Shown here in pieces: positions 16,390 to 25,700 of a stretch of 64,000 bases of DNA. This DNA comes from Rhizobium esperanzae (GTDB taxonomy: Bacteria; Pseudomonadota; Alphaproteobacteria; Rhizobiales; Rhizobiaceae), in contig NZ_MXPU01000012.1 of assembly GCF_002204185.1 (NCBI RefSeq), positions 62,001-126,000 on the forward strand. Reading direction: 5' to 3'. The notes beneath the pieces were generated by a model, which saw nothing but the letters and a program-made list of their open reading frames with translations, had not been told where the DNA came from and did no database searches. The stretch's first letter is position 1. Every line of letters begins with the position of its first letter. Both the position numbers and the translations under genes were made by a program.

Positions 16390-17393
16390 CGCTCAAATCT
16401 CTGAAGGACTTCGCCAAGCCGCCGGTCCGCCGCCGGATCGGGCGTCAGCCCGAAACGGAGCCAAGCGGGCGCATAGTCGAACTTGCGGACGAGAATATGA
16501 TGGCGGCAGAGATGCGTGTAAATGTCGCTCGCCCTGGCATCGTCGACAAGGGTAAACAACGCCGTTCCCCCTGTGATCTGCAGCCCGAGCCCCGTCAGCA
16601 CCGCATGAAGCCCGGCGCCGCGTTCATCGATAAGCCGGCGGATGGGGGAAACGTCCGAACGCAGCAGCGAGCCTGCTATCGAAAGGGCCGGTCCGGAAAC
16701 CGCCCAGGGTCCGAGCCACTCCTCGAAACGCTTGAGAATATCGTCACGCGCAATCGCAAAGCCGAGCCGCAGACCGGCGAGCCCGAAAAACTTGCCGAAC
16801 GAGCGGAAGATCGCCAGATTGGAAAGCGTCTGCGCGTGGCCCGCGAGACTGAGCGCCGGATCGGCATCGCCGAAGGCTTCGTCGACAACCAGAAGTCCAT
16901 TGACCGCCTTCATCCTGTCATGCAGGTCAATCAGCGTTTCCACAGGCCATGTCAGCCCATCGGGATTGTTCGGATTGACGACGACGGCAAGCCGATGCTC
17001 GTTTCCGATCGCAGCGACATGATCGACGGTATCGACGGCAAAACCGGCCGAAATAAAAGCGCGCGCATACTCGCCATAGGTCGGCGCCACGATGGCGACC
17101 CTGGCGCCCTCACCCATTGTCAGCAATCGCGGCAGAAGCTGGATCACCGATTGCGTGCCGGGCACCGGCAGCGGCAGGATCTCGCCGCTCCCGTAGTAAT
17201 CGCGCGCCGTCCGCCTTGCCTCATCGACCAGATGGCTGTCCGGGAGGCGGTGCCAAGCCCTTGTCGGGATGTCCGGTAGGGCCGCCGGGCATGGATTGAT
17301 TCCGGTAGAAAGGTCGAGCCAGTCTTCCGGCCTGCCGCCAAAGGCGGCAGCAGCGGCAGTAACTCCGCCACCGTGGACGATCGGCGCGCTCAT
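16386..17393 (-). CDS. cobC: Threonine-phosphate decarboxylase-like CobC
   Basis: 335-residue PLP-dependent class I/II aminotransferase-fold protein of cobalamin synthesis, supplying aminopropanol phosphate for the corrinoid loop. It has LSTGINPCP near the N-terminus, VVNPNNPDG (PLP contact), VVDEAFGD and the Schiff-base lysine region IFRSFGKFFGLAGLRLGF. It overlaps cobD (ATGA) and cobB (ATGA) on either side. Confidence 0.92.
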   Translation of the reverse strand: MSAPIVHGGGVTAAAAAFGGRPEDWLDLSTGINPCPAALPDIPTRAWHRLPDSHLVDEARRTARDYYGSGEILPLPVPGTQSVIQLLPRLLTMGEGARVAIVAPTYGEYARAFISAGFAVDTVDHVAAIGNEHRLAVVVNPNNPDGLTWPVETLIDLHDRMKAVNGLLVVDEAFGDADPALSLAGHAQTLSNLAIFRSFGKFFGLAGLRLGFAIARDDILKRFEEWLGPWAVSGPALSIAGSLLRSDVSPIRRLIDERGAGLHAVLTGLGLQITGGTALFTLVDDARASDIYTHLCRHHILVRKFDYAPAWLRFGLTPDPAADRRLGEVLQRFER

Positions 17394-18697
17394 GCGGAGA
17401 TCCCGGCGAGATCGATCAAATGCATATAGGAACCCGCCACCTGCCCGCGCCGGAGTCCCGCCGGGCCGAGATCGGTTCCGAGCGCATCCCGCACCTGAAA
17501 CAGCCGCTCGCCCTCGCCTTCCGAAATGAGGGTGGAATAGTGGAACTCATGCGCCGTCATCGCCCGCTGAAAGATCGCATGATCAAGCGGCATGACGTGG
17601 CGATAACCGAGATGGCGTTTGCGCGCGGCATAGCTGGTGACGACGGGCAGCAGGCCGAGCATCTCGTGACGCTTTCCCCCTGCGTCGATCAGCCCTTCGC
17701 CGAGCACCATGTAGCCGCCGCACTCGCCATAGATCCGGATGCCGCGCGCTGCCGCATCGAGGAGGGCGGCGCGGAAATTCTGCGCCTGGGAGAGCTTTCC
17801 GGCATGCAGCTCGGGATAACCCCCGGGCAGATAGATGGCATCGGCATCGGCAGCGGGCACCTCGTTGGCGAGCGGCGAGAAGAAAGAAATCGCAGCCCCC
17901 CGCCGCCGCCAGCCAAGCAGCATGTGCTCATAGGAAAAGGCAAAGGCGATATCGCGGGCCACCGCAATGCGACTGCCGAGCGGCGGCAGACGATCGATAT
18001 TGGCGGCCGAGGGCCGGTTGAGGCCCTGCCTGGCGATGCGCAGCAGAAACTCGAAATTGCATTCCTCGGAGACGGCATCCGCCACATGCTCGATGAAACC
18101 TTCAAGGCTCGCATGTTCACCGGCCTGAACAAGCCCGAGATGGCGATCCGGCAGGGCAAGCGCCTTGTCGCTGCCAATCATGGCGATCACGGGCATGCGG
18201 ATCGCCTCGAGCGCCTGACGCAGCATCGCCTCGTGCCGTTCGCTGCCGACCTTGTTGAGGATGACGCCCGCAACGCGGACATCGGCGCGGAAACCGGCAA
18301 AACCGGCCACCAGCGGCGCGACCGATTGCGACATGCGTGAGGCGTCGACGACCAGCACCACGGAAAGGCCGAGCTGGGCAGCCAGATCCGCTGCCGTCCC
18401 TTTGCCGTCGGCCGCCCCGTCGAACAGTCCCATCATCGCCTCGACGACGAGAATGCGGTCGCCGGAGCGGTGCAGCGTCGCATTGGCCGAGATCAGCTCC
18501 GGCCGCATCGCCCAGGGATCGAAATTCAGGCACAGCGTGCCGCTCGCGGCGGCATGGAAGGCGGGATCGATATAGTCGGGGCCGGCCTTGCCGGGCGCGA
18601 TCGCGATGCCGCGCCGACGCAAGGCTCTGAGCAGGCCGAGCGTGACCGTCGTCTTGCCGGCACCGGAAGAAGGAGCTGCGATCAGGAGGCCGCTCAT
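17390..18697 (-). CDS. cobB: Hydrogenobyrinic/cobyrinic acid a,c-diamide synthase CobB
   Basis: 435-residue glutamine-dependent amidotransferase that amidates side chains a and c of the corrin ring. The N-terminal dethiobiotin-synthetase-like ATPase domain has APSSGAGKTTVTLGLL. The C-terminal glutaminase-like domain has IYLPGGYPELHA and the nucleophile region IYGECGGYMVLGEGL, and ends with the GSYMHL histidine. I use ATG 18697, which overlaps the cobA stop by four bases and starts the ATPase motif; the open frame extends 23 codons upstream without homology. Confidence 0.93.
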   Translation of the reverse strand: MSGLLIAAPSSGAGKTTVTLGLLRALRRRGIAIAPGKAGPDYIDPAFHAAASGTLCLNFDPWAMRPELISANATLHRSGDRILVVEAMMGLFDGAADGKGTAADLAAQLGLSVVLVVDASRMSQSVAPLVAGFAGFRADVRVAGVILNKVGSERHEAMLRQALEAIRMPVIAMIGSDKALALPDRHLGLVQAGEHASLEGFIEHVADAVSEECNFEFLLRIARQGLNRPSAANIDRLPPLGSRIAVARDIAFAFSYEHMLLGWRRRGAAISFFSPLANEVPAADADAIYLPGGYPELHAGKLSQAQNFRAALLDAAARGIRIYGECGGYMVLGEGLIDAGGKRHEMLGLLPVVTSYAARKRHLGYRHVMPLDHAIFQRAMTAHEFHYSTLISEGEGERLFQVRDALGTDLGPAGLRRGQVAGSYMHLIDLAGISA

Positions 18698-19533
18698 GCC
18701 AGCACCTGGCCGGACTGGCGGAACGGATCGGGCTGCAGGCGTCGTCCGGCGAGAGCGCCGAGCCAATCGAGTGAGACTCGGAGCCGCACCACCTCGCCGA
18801 CGACGACCACCGCCGGCGGCTCGAGCCCGGAGGCGGCGACAGCCTCGGTCGCCTGCCCAAGCGTCGTCTCCAGCACCTGCTGCGCGCCGGTCGCCGCATT
18901 GCAGACGAAAGCCACGGGCTCGGATGGCGAGCGGCCAGCCGCAATGAGGTTGGCGCTGATCTGGGCGATATGCTTCATCGCCATGTACATGACGATCACG
19001 GGCGAACCCTTGCCGATCGCTTCCCAGTCGATCCTGTCGGGCACGATGCCGGAGGAATCATGGCCGGTGAGAAACGTCACCGCATGATTGATCTCGCGAT
19101 GCGTCACCGGAATGCCGGCATAGGCAAGCCCGCCGATACCGGCGGTGATCCCCGGCACGATGCGGAACGGGATATTGTGCTCGACCAGCGTCAGCGCCTC
19201 CTCACCGCCGCGCCCGAAGACGAAGGGATCGCCCCCCTTCAGCCGAAGCACCCGTTTGCCGGCGCGCGCCAGTTCCACCAGGCGCAACGAAATATCCCGC
19301 TGCTTAGCCGAGGGTTTGCCGCCGCGTTTGCCGGCATATTCGAGTTCGGCGCCGGGGTGCGCGAGCCTCAGACAGTCCTCATTGACCAGCGCGTCATGGA
19401 CGATCACATCGGCCTCGGCGAGCCCCCTGGCGGCCAAGAGCGTCAGCAGGCCCGGATCACCCGGACCGGCCCCGACGAGCCAGACGCTGCCCGGCTCCAA
19501 CGCCGGCAAATGGGAGAATGGGCTGTTCATCAT
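18694..19533 (-). CDS. cobA: Uroporphyrinogen-III C-methyltransferase CobA
   Basis: 279-residue SAM-dependent methyltransferase that adds two methyl groups to uroporphyrinogen III to give precorrin-2, the branch point to cobalamin. Signatures are VWLVGAGPGDPGLLTLLA, VIVHDALVN, LRLKGGDPFVFGRGGEE and IPFRIVPGITAG. There is no CysG-type N-terminal domain. It is the first gene of the coupled cobA-B-C-D block; Met2 (19530) is an equally good start. I found no B12-box sequence in the 284 bp upstream. Confidence 0.94.
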   Translation of the reverse strand: MMNSPFSHLPALEPGSVWLVGAGPGDPGLLTLLAARGLAEADVIVHDALVNEDCLRLAHPGAELEYAGKRGGKPSAKQRDISLRLVELARAGKRVLRLKGGDPFVFGRGGEEALTLVEHNIPFRIVPGITAGIGGLAYAGIPVTHREINHAVTFLTGHDSSGIVPDRIDWEAIGKGSPVIVMYMAMKHIAQISANLIAAGRSPSEPVAFVCNAATGAQQVLETTLGQATEAVAASGLEPPAVVVVGEVVRLRVSLDWLGALAGRRLQPDPFRQSGQVLA

Positions 19534-19671
19534 TTTGTTGATCTAGGCCCACGAAGGATCAAGGTCAACGTCGCCTGCGCCACCTCACTTGAAGTTGCTG
19601 AGTTGACGATGATTCACTTTACAAGGAGGCAGATTCGAATTCTCGAAAAATCCGGGTAAGGCTCCCTCGCG

Positions 19672-19751
19672 TCGTCATCCTCGGCCTTGTGCCGAGGATC
19701 TGCTGCCCTGTCGACCGGGAGCAGATGCTCGGGACAAGCCCGAGCATGACG
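19672..19751. repeat. Palindromic repeat, second copy
   Basis: The same design as the repeat at 9990-10073: an ATCCTCGGCCTTGTGCCGAGGAT hairpin (split here: ATCCTCGGC / GCCGAGGAT) on the left and a TGCTCGGGACAAGCCCGAGCA-type hairpin on the right, with GTCAT/ATGAC outer ends. It lies between cobA and the nucleoside hydrolase gene. The rest of this 284-bp gap shows no other clear signal. Confidence 0.72.
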
Positions 19752-19817
19752 AAGAAAGGTTGGCCAACTGCGTCGGCAGTCCTTGGCCGACCGCGAAGCG
19801 GCAGGCCTTCAAGCCCA

Positions 19818-20768
19818 TCAGACCCGAAGCAGCGTATCGCGGATCAGATCGATCACCTTTTCCGACTCGATCCCTGTGGTGACGATCTGGCTCGGTCGAT
19901 CATCCCAATCGCCGGGCGGGAAGCGGCGGCCATCCGGCTTGATGATCATCTGCCCGTCGGCAATGCCGCCGCAGACGACACGCACCGCGCCCGATATCGA
20001 CGAGAACAGTTCCGGCGCCACGACGTAGACTGCGGCGCAGCTGTCATGCACCATCATGCCGTCCTCGACCGCATGCTTGTAGAAGTCGATGTAGGACTGC
20101 GAGAGTGCATCGAGCAATTTCACGGCGCCATCCCCCTCGGCCGCCATCCTGCCGAGATAACTGCGGCTCATCGTGGTGATCGAGGTGACGTCGAGGCCGA
20201 TGACTGCGACTTTCCAGGGCGCGGTCATGACGATGTCGGCGGCCTCGGGATCGCCGTGAATATTGGCCTCGGCGACCGGCGAGACATTGCCGGGCACGTA
20301 GAAATTGCCACCCATGATGACGACGTCCTTGACCAGGGTCGCAATCTCGGGATCCTCCTTCAACGCCCGCGCCAGATTGGTCATTCGCCCGACCGCGACC
20401 AAGCGCACCTCGCCAGGATTGGCACGCACGGTGTCGATGATGAAGCGGTGCGCCGGGCGCGGATCGAGCGGCAGGTCGATCGTTGCGGGCACCTCGATAT
20501 CGCCGAGGCCGTTGTCGCCATGCACCATGGCCGGCCATTCCCGCTCCGCGCGCGCGGCATCGATGGTGACGCTGGCGCCCTTGGCGACGGGTGCAGGAAT
20601 ATTCCATTCGCGCTTGAGGAAGAGCGCATTGCGCGTCGTCGTCTCGACCGATGCATTGCCAAAGACCGTGGTGATGCCGATCAGATCGATTTCGGGATGG
20701 CGATGCAGGAAGAGAAGCGCCATGGCGTCGTCAACGCCCGGGTCAGTGTCGTAAATGACCTTGTGCAT
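19818..20768 (-). CDS. Inosine-uridine preferring nucleoside hydrolase
   Basis: 316-residue nucleoside hydrolase that splits ribonucleosides into base and ribose. The calcium-binding N-terminus is IYDTDPGVDDAMALL. Other family blocks are GITTVFGNAS, MVHGDNGLG, DVVIMGGNF and the AEANIHGDPEAADIV substrate segment. ATG 20768 has AGAGGA upstream, which decides the start. Upstream the frame is open into cobE without a stop, so a fusion or readthrough product cannot be excluded. It is not a cobalamin enzyme; its position after cobE is probably a lineage-specific arrangement. Confidence 0.9.
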   Translation of the reverse strand: MHKVIYDTDPGVDDAMALLFLHRHPEIDLIGITTVFGNASVETTTRNALFLKREWNIPAPVAKGASVTIDAARAEREWPAMVHGDNGLGDIEVPATIDLPLDPRPAHRFIIDTVRANPGEVRLVAVGRMTNLARALKEDPEIATLVKDVVIMGGNFYVPGNVSPVAEANIHGDPEAADIVMTAPWKVAVIGLDVTSITTMSRSYLGRMAAEGDGAVKLLDALSQSYIDFYKHAVEDGMMVHDSCAAVYVVAPELFSSISGAVRVVCGGIADGQMIIKPDGRRFPPGDWDDRPSQIVTTGIESEKVIDLIRDTLLRV

Positions 20769-21257
20769 TATATGTCCTCTAAATGTGAATCGCGAGGCTG
20801 CCGGTTGGCGCCGCGAATTGCCGCCACCATAACGTCCATCAGGCTTTCTGCAACCGCCGCGGGCGACCGCCGCCGTCGCTTGCGCCGATTTGATTTTGCC
20901 AAGCACCAATTCGGCATTGTCACCGATCGCCGCAAGTGCTGCCGATTCCGCAACGCCATGGCAGCCGACGCGAGCAAAGACGACGGCCGAGGGATTTTTA
21001 AGCCGCGGCGTTTCCCGCTCCAGCCGCGGAGCGTCGAAAAATAGGGCCGGCACGGCAAGATGCCTGGCAACTGCGAGGATTGCCGCCTCCTGCCGGCGGC
21101 TATCGATAGAAGCAATGGCGGCGAGTTCATCCGCGACGATACCGACGGCCTTAAGCGCCTCGACGGCGAGCGCCAACACCTCCGCAGGCTGTGTCCCGCG
21201 CTCACAGCCAAGACCGAGCACATGGCGCCGTGCCGGAGTGAAAGAAATGTCGCTCAT
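20768..21257 (-). CDS. cobE: Cobalamin biosynthesis protein CobE (3' end abnormal)
   Basis: CbiG-C/CobE domain protein, about 130-160 residues, beginning at ATG 21257 with RRHVLGLGCERGTQPAEVL. It continues through AAIASIDSRRQEAAILAVA, PALFFDAPRLE, RVGCHGVAESAAL and ELVLGKIKSAQATAAVARG. In aerobic B12 synthesis CobE is needed around the ring-contraction steps; its exact role is not settled. No stop occurs in this frame before the nucleoside hydrolase ATG at 20768, so the frame reads straight through. In another frame, codons after about 20850 end in TAA overlapping that ATG (TAATG), so a one-base shift near 20845-20855 is suspected. Confidence 0.75.
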
Positions 21258-21356
21258 GGAAGCAGCCGAATGTGCCCTTGCTGTATCCTTGCAGCCATTG
21301 CAGCTTGGAGAGGGAAATGCAACAAGACCAGCTGAAAGCCTTTCTGGAATAGCATC

Positions 21357-22142
21357 TTGCCTGACATTGCCCTTCATCTGCTTCTGCTGCTCTGCGCGGC
21401 TGCCTTCTTTGCCGGTTTCGTCGATGCCATTGCCGGCGGCGGCGGTCTCATCACCGTTCCCGCCATGTTGATCGCCGGCATCCCGCCGCTGCAGACGCTC
21501 GGAACCAACAAGGTGCAATCGATCTTCGGTGCCGCTTCCGCGACGCTCGCCTACGCCCGCAAGGGCCATGTGGAGCTTTCCGAACAGCTGCCGATGGCGC
21601 TGATGGCGCTCATGGGCGGGGCACTCGGCGCCGCCCTTGCGACGATCGTACCAGGACAGGTGCTTCAAGCGATCATGCCTGTACTGCTGCTGGCAATCGC
21701 GATCTTCTTTGCCGTCAAGCCTAATCTCAACGACCTCGACAAACACCGTCTCATCTCGCCCTTCGCCTTCGGCTTGACGCTTGTGCCGGCCATCGGCTTC
21801 TACGACGGCGTCTTCGGCCCCGGCACCGGCTCTTTCTTCATGCTCGCCTTCGTCACCCTCGCCGGCTTCGGCGTGCTGAAGGCGACGGCCCACACCAAAC
21901 TTTTGAATTTCGGCTCGAATTTCGGCGCACTGATCGTCTTTGCAAGTTTTGGCGCGATCCTCTGGAAAATCGGTCTGCTGATGGGCGTCTGCCAATTCCT
22001 CGGCGCACAAGTGGGCTCACGGCTTGCCATGCGCATCGGCGCAAAGCTGATCAAGCCGCTGCTCGTGATCGTCTGCGTCGCCTTGGCGGTTAAGCTGCTC
22101 GCCGATCCCACAAATCCGCTGCGGCTCTGGCTCGGCGTTTAG
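21357..22142 (+). CDS. TSUP-family membrane exporter (TauE/SafE)
   Basis: 261-residue inner-membrane protein with about seven to eight hydrophobic helices. Its first helix carries the family motif FAGFVDAIAGGGGLITVPAML, and the second half repeats it as VPAIGFYDGVFGPGTGSFFML. TSUP proteins move sulfite, sulfoacetate or related organic anions; the substrate here is unknown. The start is a TTG with GGAA nine bases upstream. It is the only plus-strand gene inside the cob region, convergent with cobO (six bases between the ends). Confidence 0.85.
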   Translation: MPDIALHLLLLLCAAAFFAGFVDAIAGGGGLITVPAMLIAGIPPLQTLGTNKVQSIFGAASATLAYARKGHVELSEQLPMALMALMGGALGAALATIVPGQVLQAIMPVLLLAIAIFFAVKPNLNDLDKHRLISPFAFGLTLVPAIGFYDGVFGPGTGSFFMLAFVTLAGFGVLKATAHTKLLNFGSNFGALIVFASFGAILWKIGLLMGVCQFLGAQVGSRLAMRIGAKLIKPLLVIVCVALAVKLLADPTNPLRLWLGV

Positions 22143-22148
22143 CCGCAA

Positions 22149-22784
22149 TTAGAACTCCACACCCGGCTGCCCTTTGATGCCGGAGCGGAAGGGATGTTTG
22201 ACGAGTTCCATCTCGGTGACCAGATCGGCGATCTCGATCAGTTCTTCCTTGGCGTTGCGCCCCGTCAGCACGACATGCGTCATAGGGGGCTTCTCGCTCT
22301 TCAGGAAGGCGACGACCTCGTTGATGTCGAGATAGTCGTAGCGTAGCGCGATGTTGATCTCATCGAGCAGCACCATGGAATTGCGTTCGTCGCAGATCAG
22401 CTCCTTGGCCTTTTCCCAGGCCGCTGAGGCGGCGGCGATGTCCCGGGCCCGGTCCTGCGTTTCCCAGGTGAAGCCCTCGCCCATCGTGTGGAACTGGCAG
22501 AGATCGGAAAAATGTTTTTCGATCAGATCACGCTCGCCGGTCCACATCGCGCCCTTGATGAACTGCACGACGGCCGACGGCTTGCCGTGGGCGATGTGAC
22601 GGAAGATCATGCCGAAGGCAGCCGACGATTTGCCCTTGCCCTTGCCGGTATGGACGATGATCAGGCCCTTGCCGTCCGTCTTGGTCGCCATGATCTTGTC
22701 GCGCGCAGCCTTCTTCTTCGCCATCTTCTCTGCGTGGCGCGCATCATCCTTGGCCGATTCGTTTTCTGGGATCTCGTCGCTCAT
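22149..22784 (-). CDS. cobO: Cob(I)yrinic acid a,c-diamide adenosyltransferase CobO
   Basis: 211-residue CobO/BtuR-type corrinoid adenosyltransferase that transfers the 5'-deoxyadenosyl group from ATP to Co(I) corrinoids. The P-loop is HTGKGKGKSSAAFGM. Further motifs are VVQFIKGAMWTGE and VLLDEINIALRYDYLD. The N-terminal 35 residues are highly charged and probably flexible. Its ATG overlaps the cobN stop by one base (TGATG); it is the last gene of the cobP-W-N-O operon. Confidence 0.94.
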   Translation of the reverse strand: MSDEIPENESAKDDARHAEKMAKKKAARDKIMATKTDGKGLIIVHTGKGKGKSSAAFGMIFRHIAHGKPSAVVQFIKGAMWTGERDLIEKHFSDLCQFHTMGEGFTWETQDRARDIAAASAAWEKAKELICDERNSMVLLDEINIALRYDYLDINEVVAFLKSEKPPMTHVVLTGRNAKEELIEIADLVTEMELVKHPFRSGIKGQPGVEF

Positions 22785-25700
22785 CAGTGCACCTCATTCA
22801 GTTTCGTAGCGGCCAGGTCGAACCGGGCCGAATTGCTGCGCGGCGTCCAGAGCCCGCGATCGATCGCCTCGCGCAGTCGCTCTGTCATCTCCTCGAATGC
22901 TGCCGGGTTCTTCTCGATCATGAAGCCACGCACGCCCGGATCAGCGACGAAGGCCCGATAGACCGCCTCGAAATGATGCGCGCCGACCGCGCCCGTCGTC
23001 GCCGCGAAGGCGAAGAGATAATCGACGGTGGCGGCGATCTCGGCCGCCCCCTTGTAGCCATGGCGCATGACGCCCGATATCCATTTCGGATTGACCGCGC
23101 GCCCGCGCACGACGCGGCCGATTTCCTCCTCGAGCGAGCGGATCAAAGGTCGTTCGGGCCTGGAATGATCGTTATGGTAGATCGCGGGGCGTGTACCGGC
23201 GAGTTGCTCGGCCGCCGCCGCCATGCCGCCCTCGAACTGGTAGTAGTCATCACTGTCGAGCAGGTCATGCTCGCGATTGTCCTGGTTCTGAATGACGGCC
23301 TGCACCGAGCGCAGCCGCTCCTCGAACAGGCCGCGTTCGGCCCTGCCTTCCTCGCCGGCGCCATAGACATAACTTCCCCAGACGAGATAGGCCTCGGCAA
23401 GATCGGCACGCCGCTCCCAGCCCTTTTCATCGATCAGTGCCTGCAGGCCCGCGCCGTAGGCGCCAGGCTTCGAGCCGAAGATGCGATAGCCCGCCCGCTT
23501 CGCCGCAGCCTTCTCATCGAGCCCAGCCGCAGCGAGCCGCGCCGTCTCGCCGCGCATGCGCCCGGCAATCGGATTATCAGTCACATCCTCTTCCAGCGCG
23601 CCGACTGCCCGGATCGCCTTGTCGAACAGGGCGATCTGCTCGGGAAAGGCGTCGCGGAAGAAGCCGGAAATCCGGAGCGTCACATCGACACGCGGCCGCC
23701 CGAGCACTGCTTGCGATATGATCTCATAGCCGGTGACGCGACGCGAACTCATGTCCCAGAGCGGCTTGACGCCGATCAGCGCTAGCGCCTGAGCGAGATC
23801 GTCACCGCCCGTGCGCATGTTCGACGTGCCCCAGGCCGTCAGCCCGAAAGAGACCGGCCACTCGCCGTGATCCTGAACATAGCGGCGGATGAGCAGTTCG
23901 GCCGACTTCTTGCCCAGTTCATAGGCGGCCGGTGTCGGCACGGCGCGGCTGTCGACCGAATAGAAATTGCGGCCTGTCGGCAGCACGTCGGGCCGGCCGC
24001 GAGTCGGGGCGCCGGAGGGTCCGGGGGCGACGAAGCGACCGTCGAGGCCTTTGAGCAGCCCATCGATCTCGGCGCGGCCGCAGGCGAGGATGGAGGGTTT
24101 GAGATGAGTTTCAATCTCGGAGAGCACCGATCTGGTTTGGGACCAGAGGGGTGGGCACCCCATTTCACCGGAAACGAGCTTGGCGGCGAGCAGTTCAATG
24201 CGCTCGACGGTGTCACCGTTGCTGCGCCAGGGGGCGTCCAGGATATCTGCGAGGACAGCCGGGCGTGGCCCGACCCAAGGGGCAGCCATGTCGCAGTCGA
24301 GTGGGTCGAAGACAGACCCCTCCCCAACCCCTCCCCACAGGTGGGAGGGGCTTGCTGGACGCACCGCCTCCACATCATCTTTGAGCGCAGAGATTGCCGC
24401 GAGCGCAGCGGTAAGTCCCTCCCCCTTGTGGGGAGGGGTTGGGGAGGGGTTTCTCACAGCATCCCCAGCAATCGCCCGCTGCAGACTCGCATCCCCACCC
24501 TCGCCGAGCCCGCGCGGCACCCGCGCCAGCGCCACGGTCAAGTCCGTCAGCAGCCGCCCCTCCGGCGACACGCCGAACACATGCAGCCCATCACGGATCT
24601 GCATCTCCTTCAGATCGCAGAGATAGGCGTCGAGCTTCTTCAGCGCCTCACCTTCGCTCTCGCCTTTCGCAATCCCCGCATCCCGATCCAGCCCGATATC
24701 GGTGACGAGATCGAGGATCTGGCGGCTGAGCAGCCGGATACGGCGAGGGTCGCCGCCAGCGGCCTGGTAATATTCGTCGACCAGCGCCTCCAGATCCTTC
24801 AGCGGCCCGTAGCTTTCGGCCCGCGTCAACGGCGGCGTCAGGTGGTCGATGATGACGGCGGCGGTGCGACGCTTGGCCTGCGTGCCCTCGCCCGGATCAT
24901 TGACGATGAAGGGATAGAGATGCGGCAACGGCCCGAGGATCGCTTCCGGATAACATGTCTCCGACAGCGCCAGCGCCTTGCCCGGCAGCCATTCGAGATT
25001 GCCGTGCTTGCCCATGTGGATAACGGCGTCGGCGCCAAATTCGCGCCGCAGGAAAGCATAAAAGGCAATATAGCCATGCGGCGGCACGAGATCCGGCGAA
25101 TGATAGCTCTCCTTCGGATCGATATTGTAGCCGCGCGCCGGCTGGATGCCGACCAGGACGCCGCCGAAACGGGCGAAAGGCAGGGCGAAGACGCCGTCGC
25201 GAAAATAGGGGTCGTTCTCCGGCTCACCCCAGCGCGCCCTCACCTCATCCTGAATCTTTTTAGGAAGAGATTGCAGGAAGTTTTTGTAGCGACTGAGCGA
25301 AAGAGCCTCGCGGATGACCCGGCCGTCATGCCCGGAATTGGTCGGCCCCTCCATCAGATGCCGGATCAGCGCGTCGCCATCGGCTGGAACGTCGGCAACC
25401 GGATAACCCGCACCCGCCATCGCCCGAAGCACCTCGATGCTGCCGGCCGGCGTGTCGAGCCCGACGCCGTTGCCGAGCCGGCCGTCGCGGTTCGGATAAT
25501 TCGCCATGACGAGAGCGATACGCCTCCTATTGGAGGGCGTCCCGCGCAGCCGCGCCCAGTTGGCGGCGAGCTCCGCCGTGTAGCGCGCTCGACCGGCATC
25601 GGGCAGGCTGGCGACGATGTTCGCCTCGACAGCCGTGTCGTAACGCGCCGCCGTCTTGAAGGACACCGCCCGCGCCAATATACGCCCGTCAACTTCAGGA

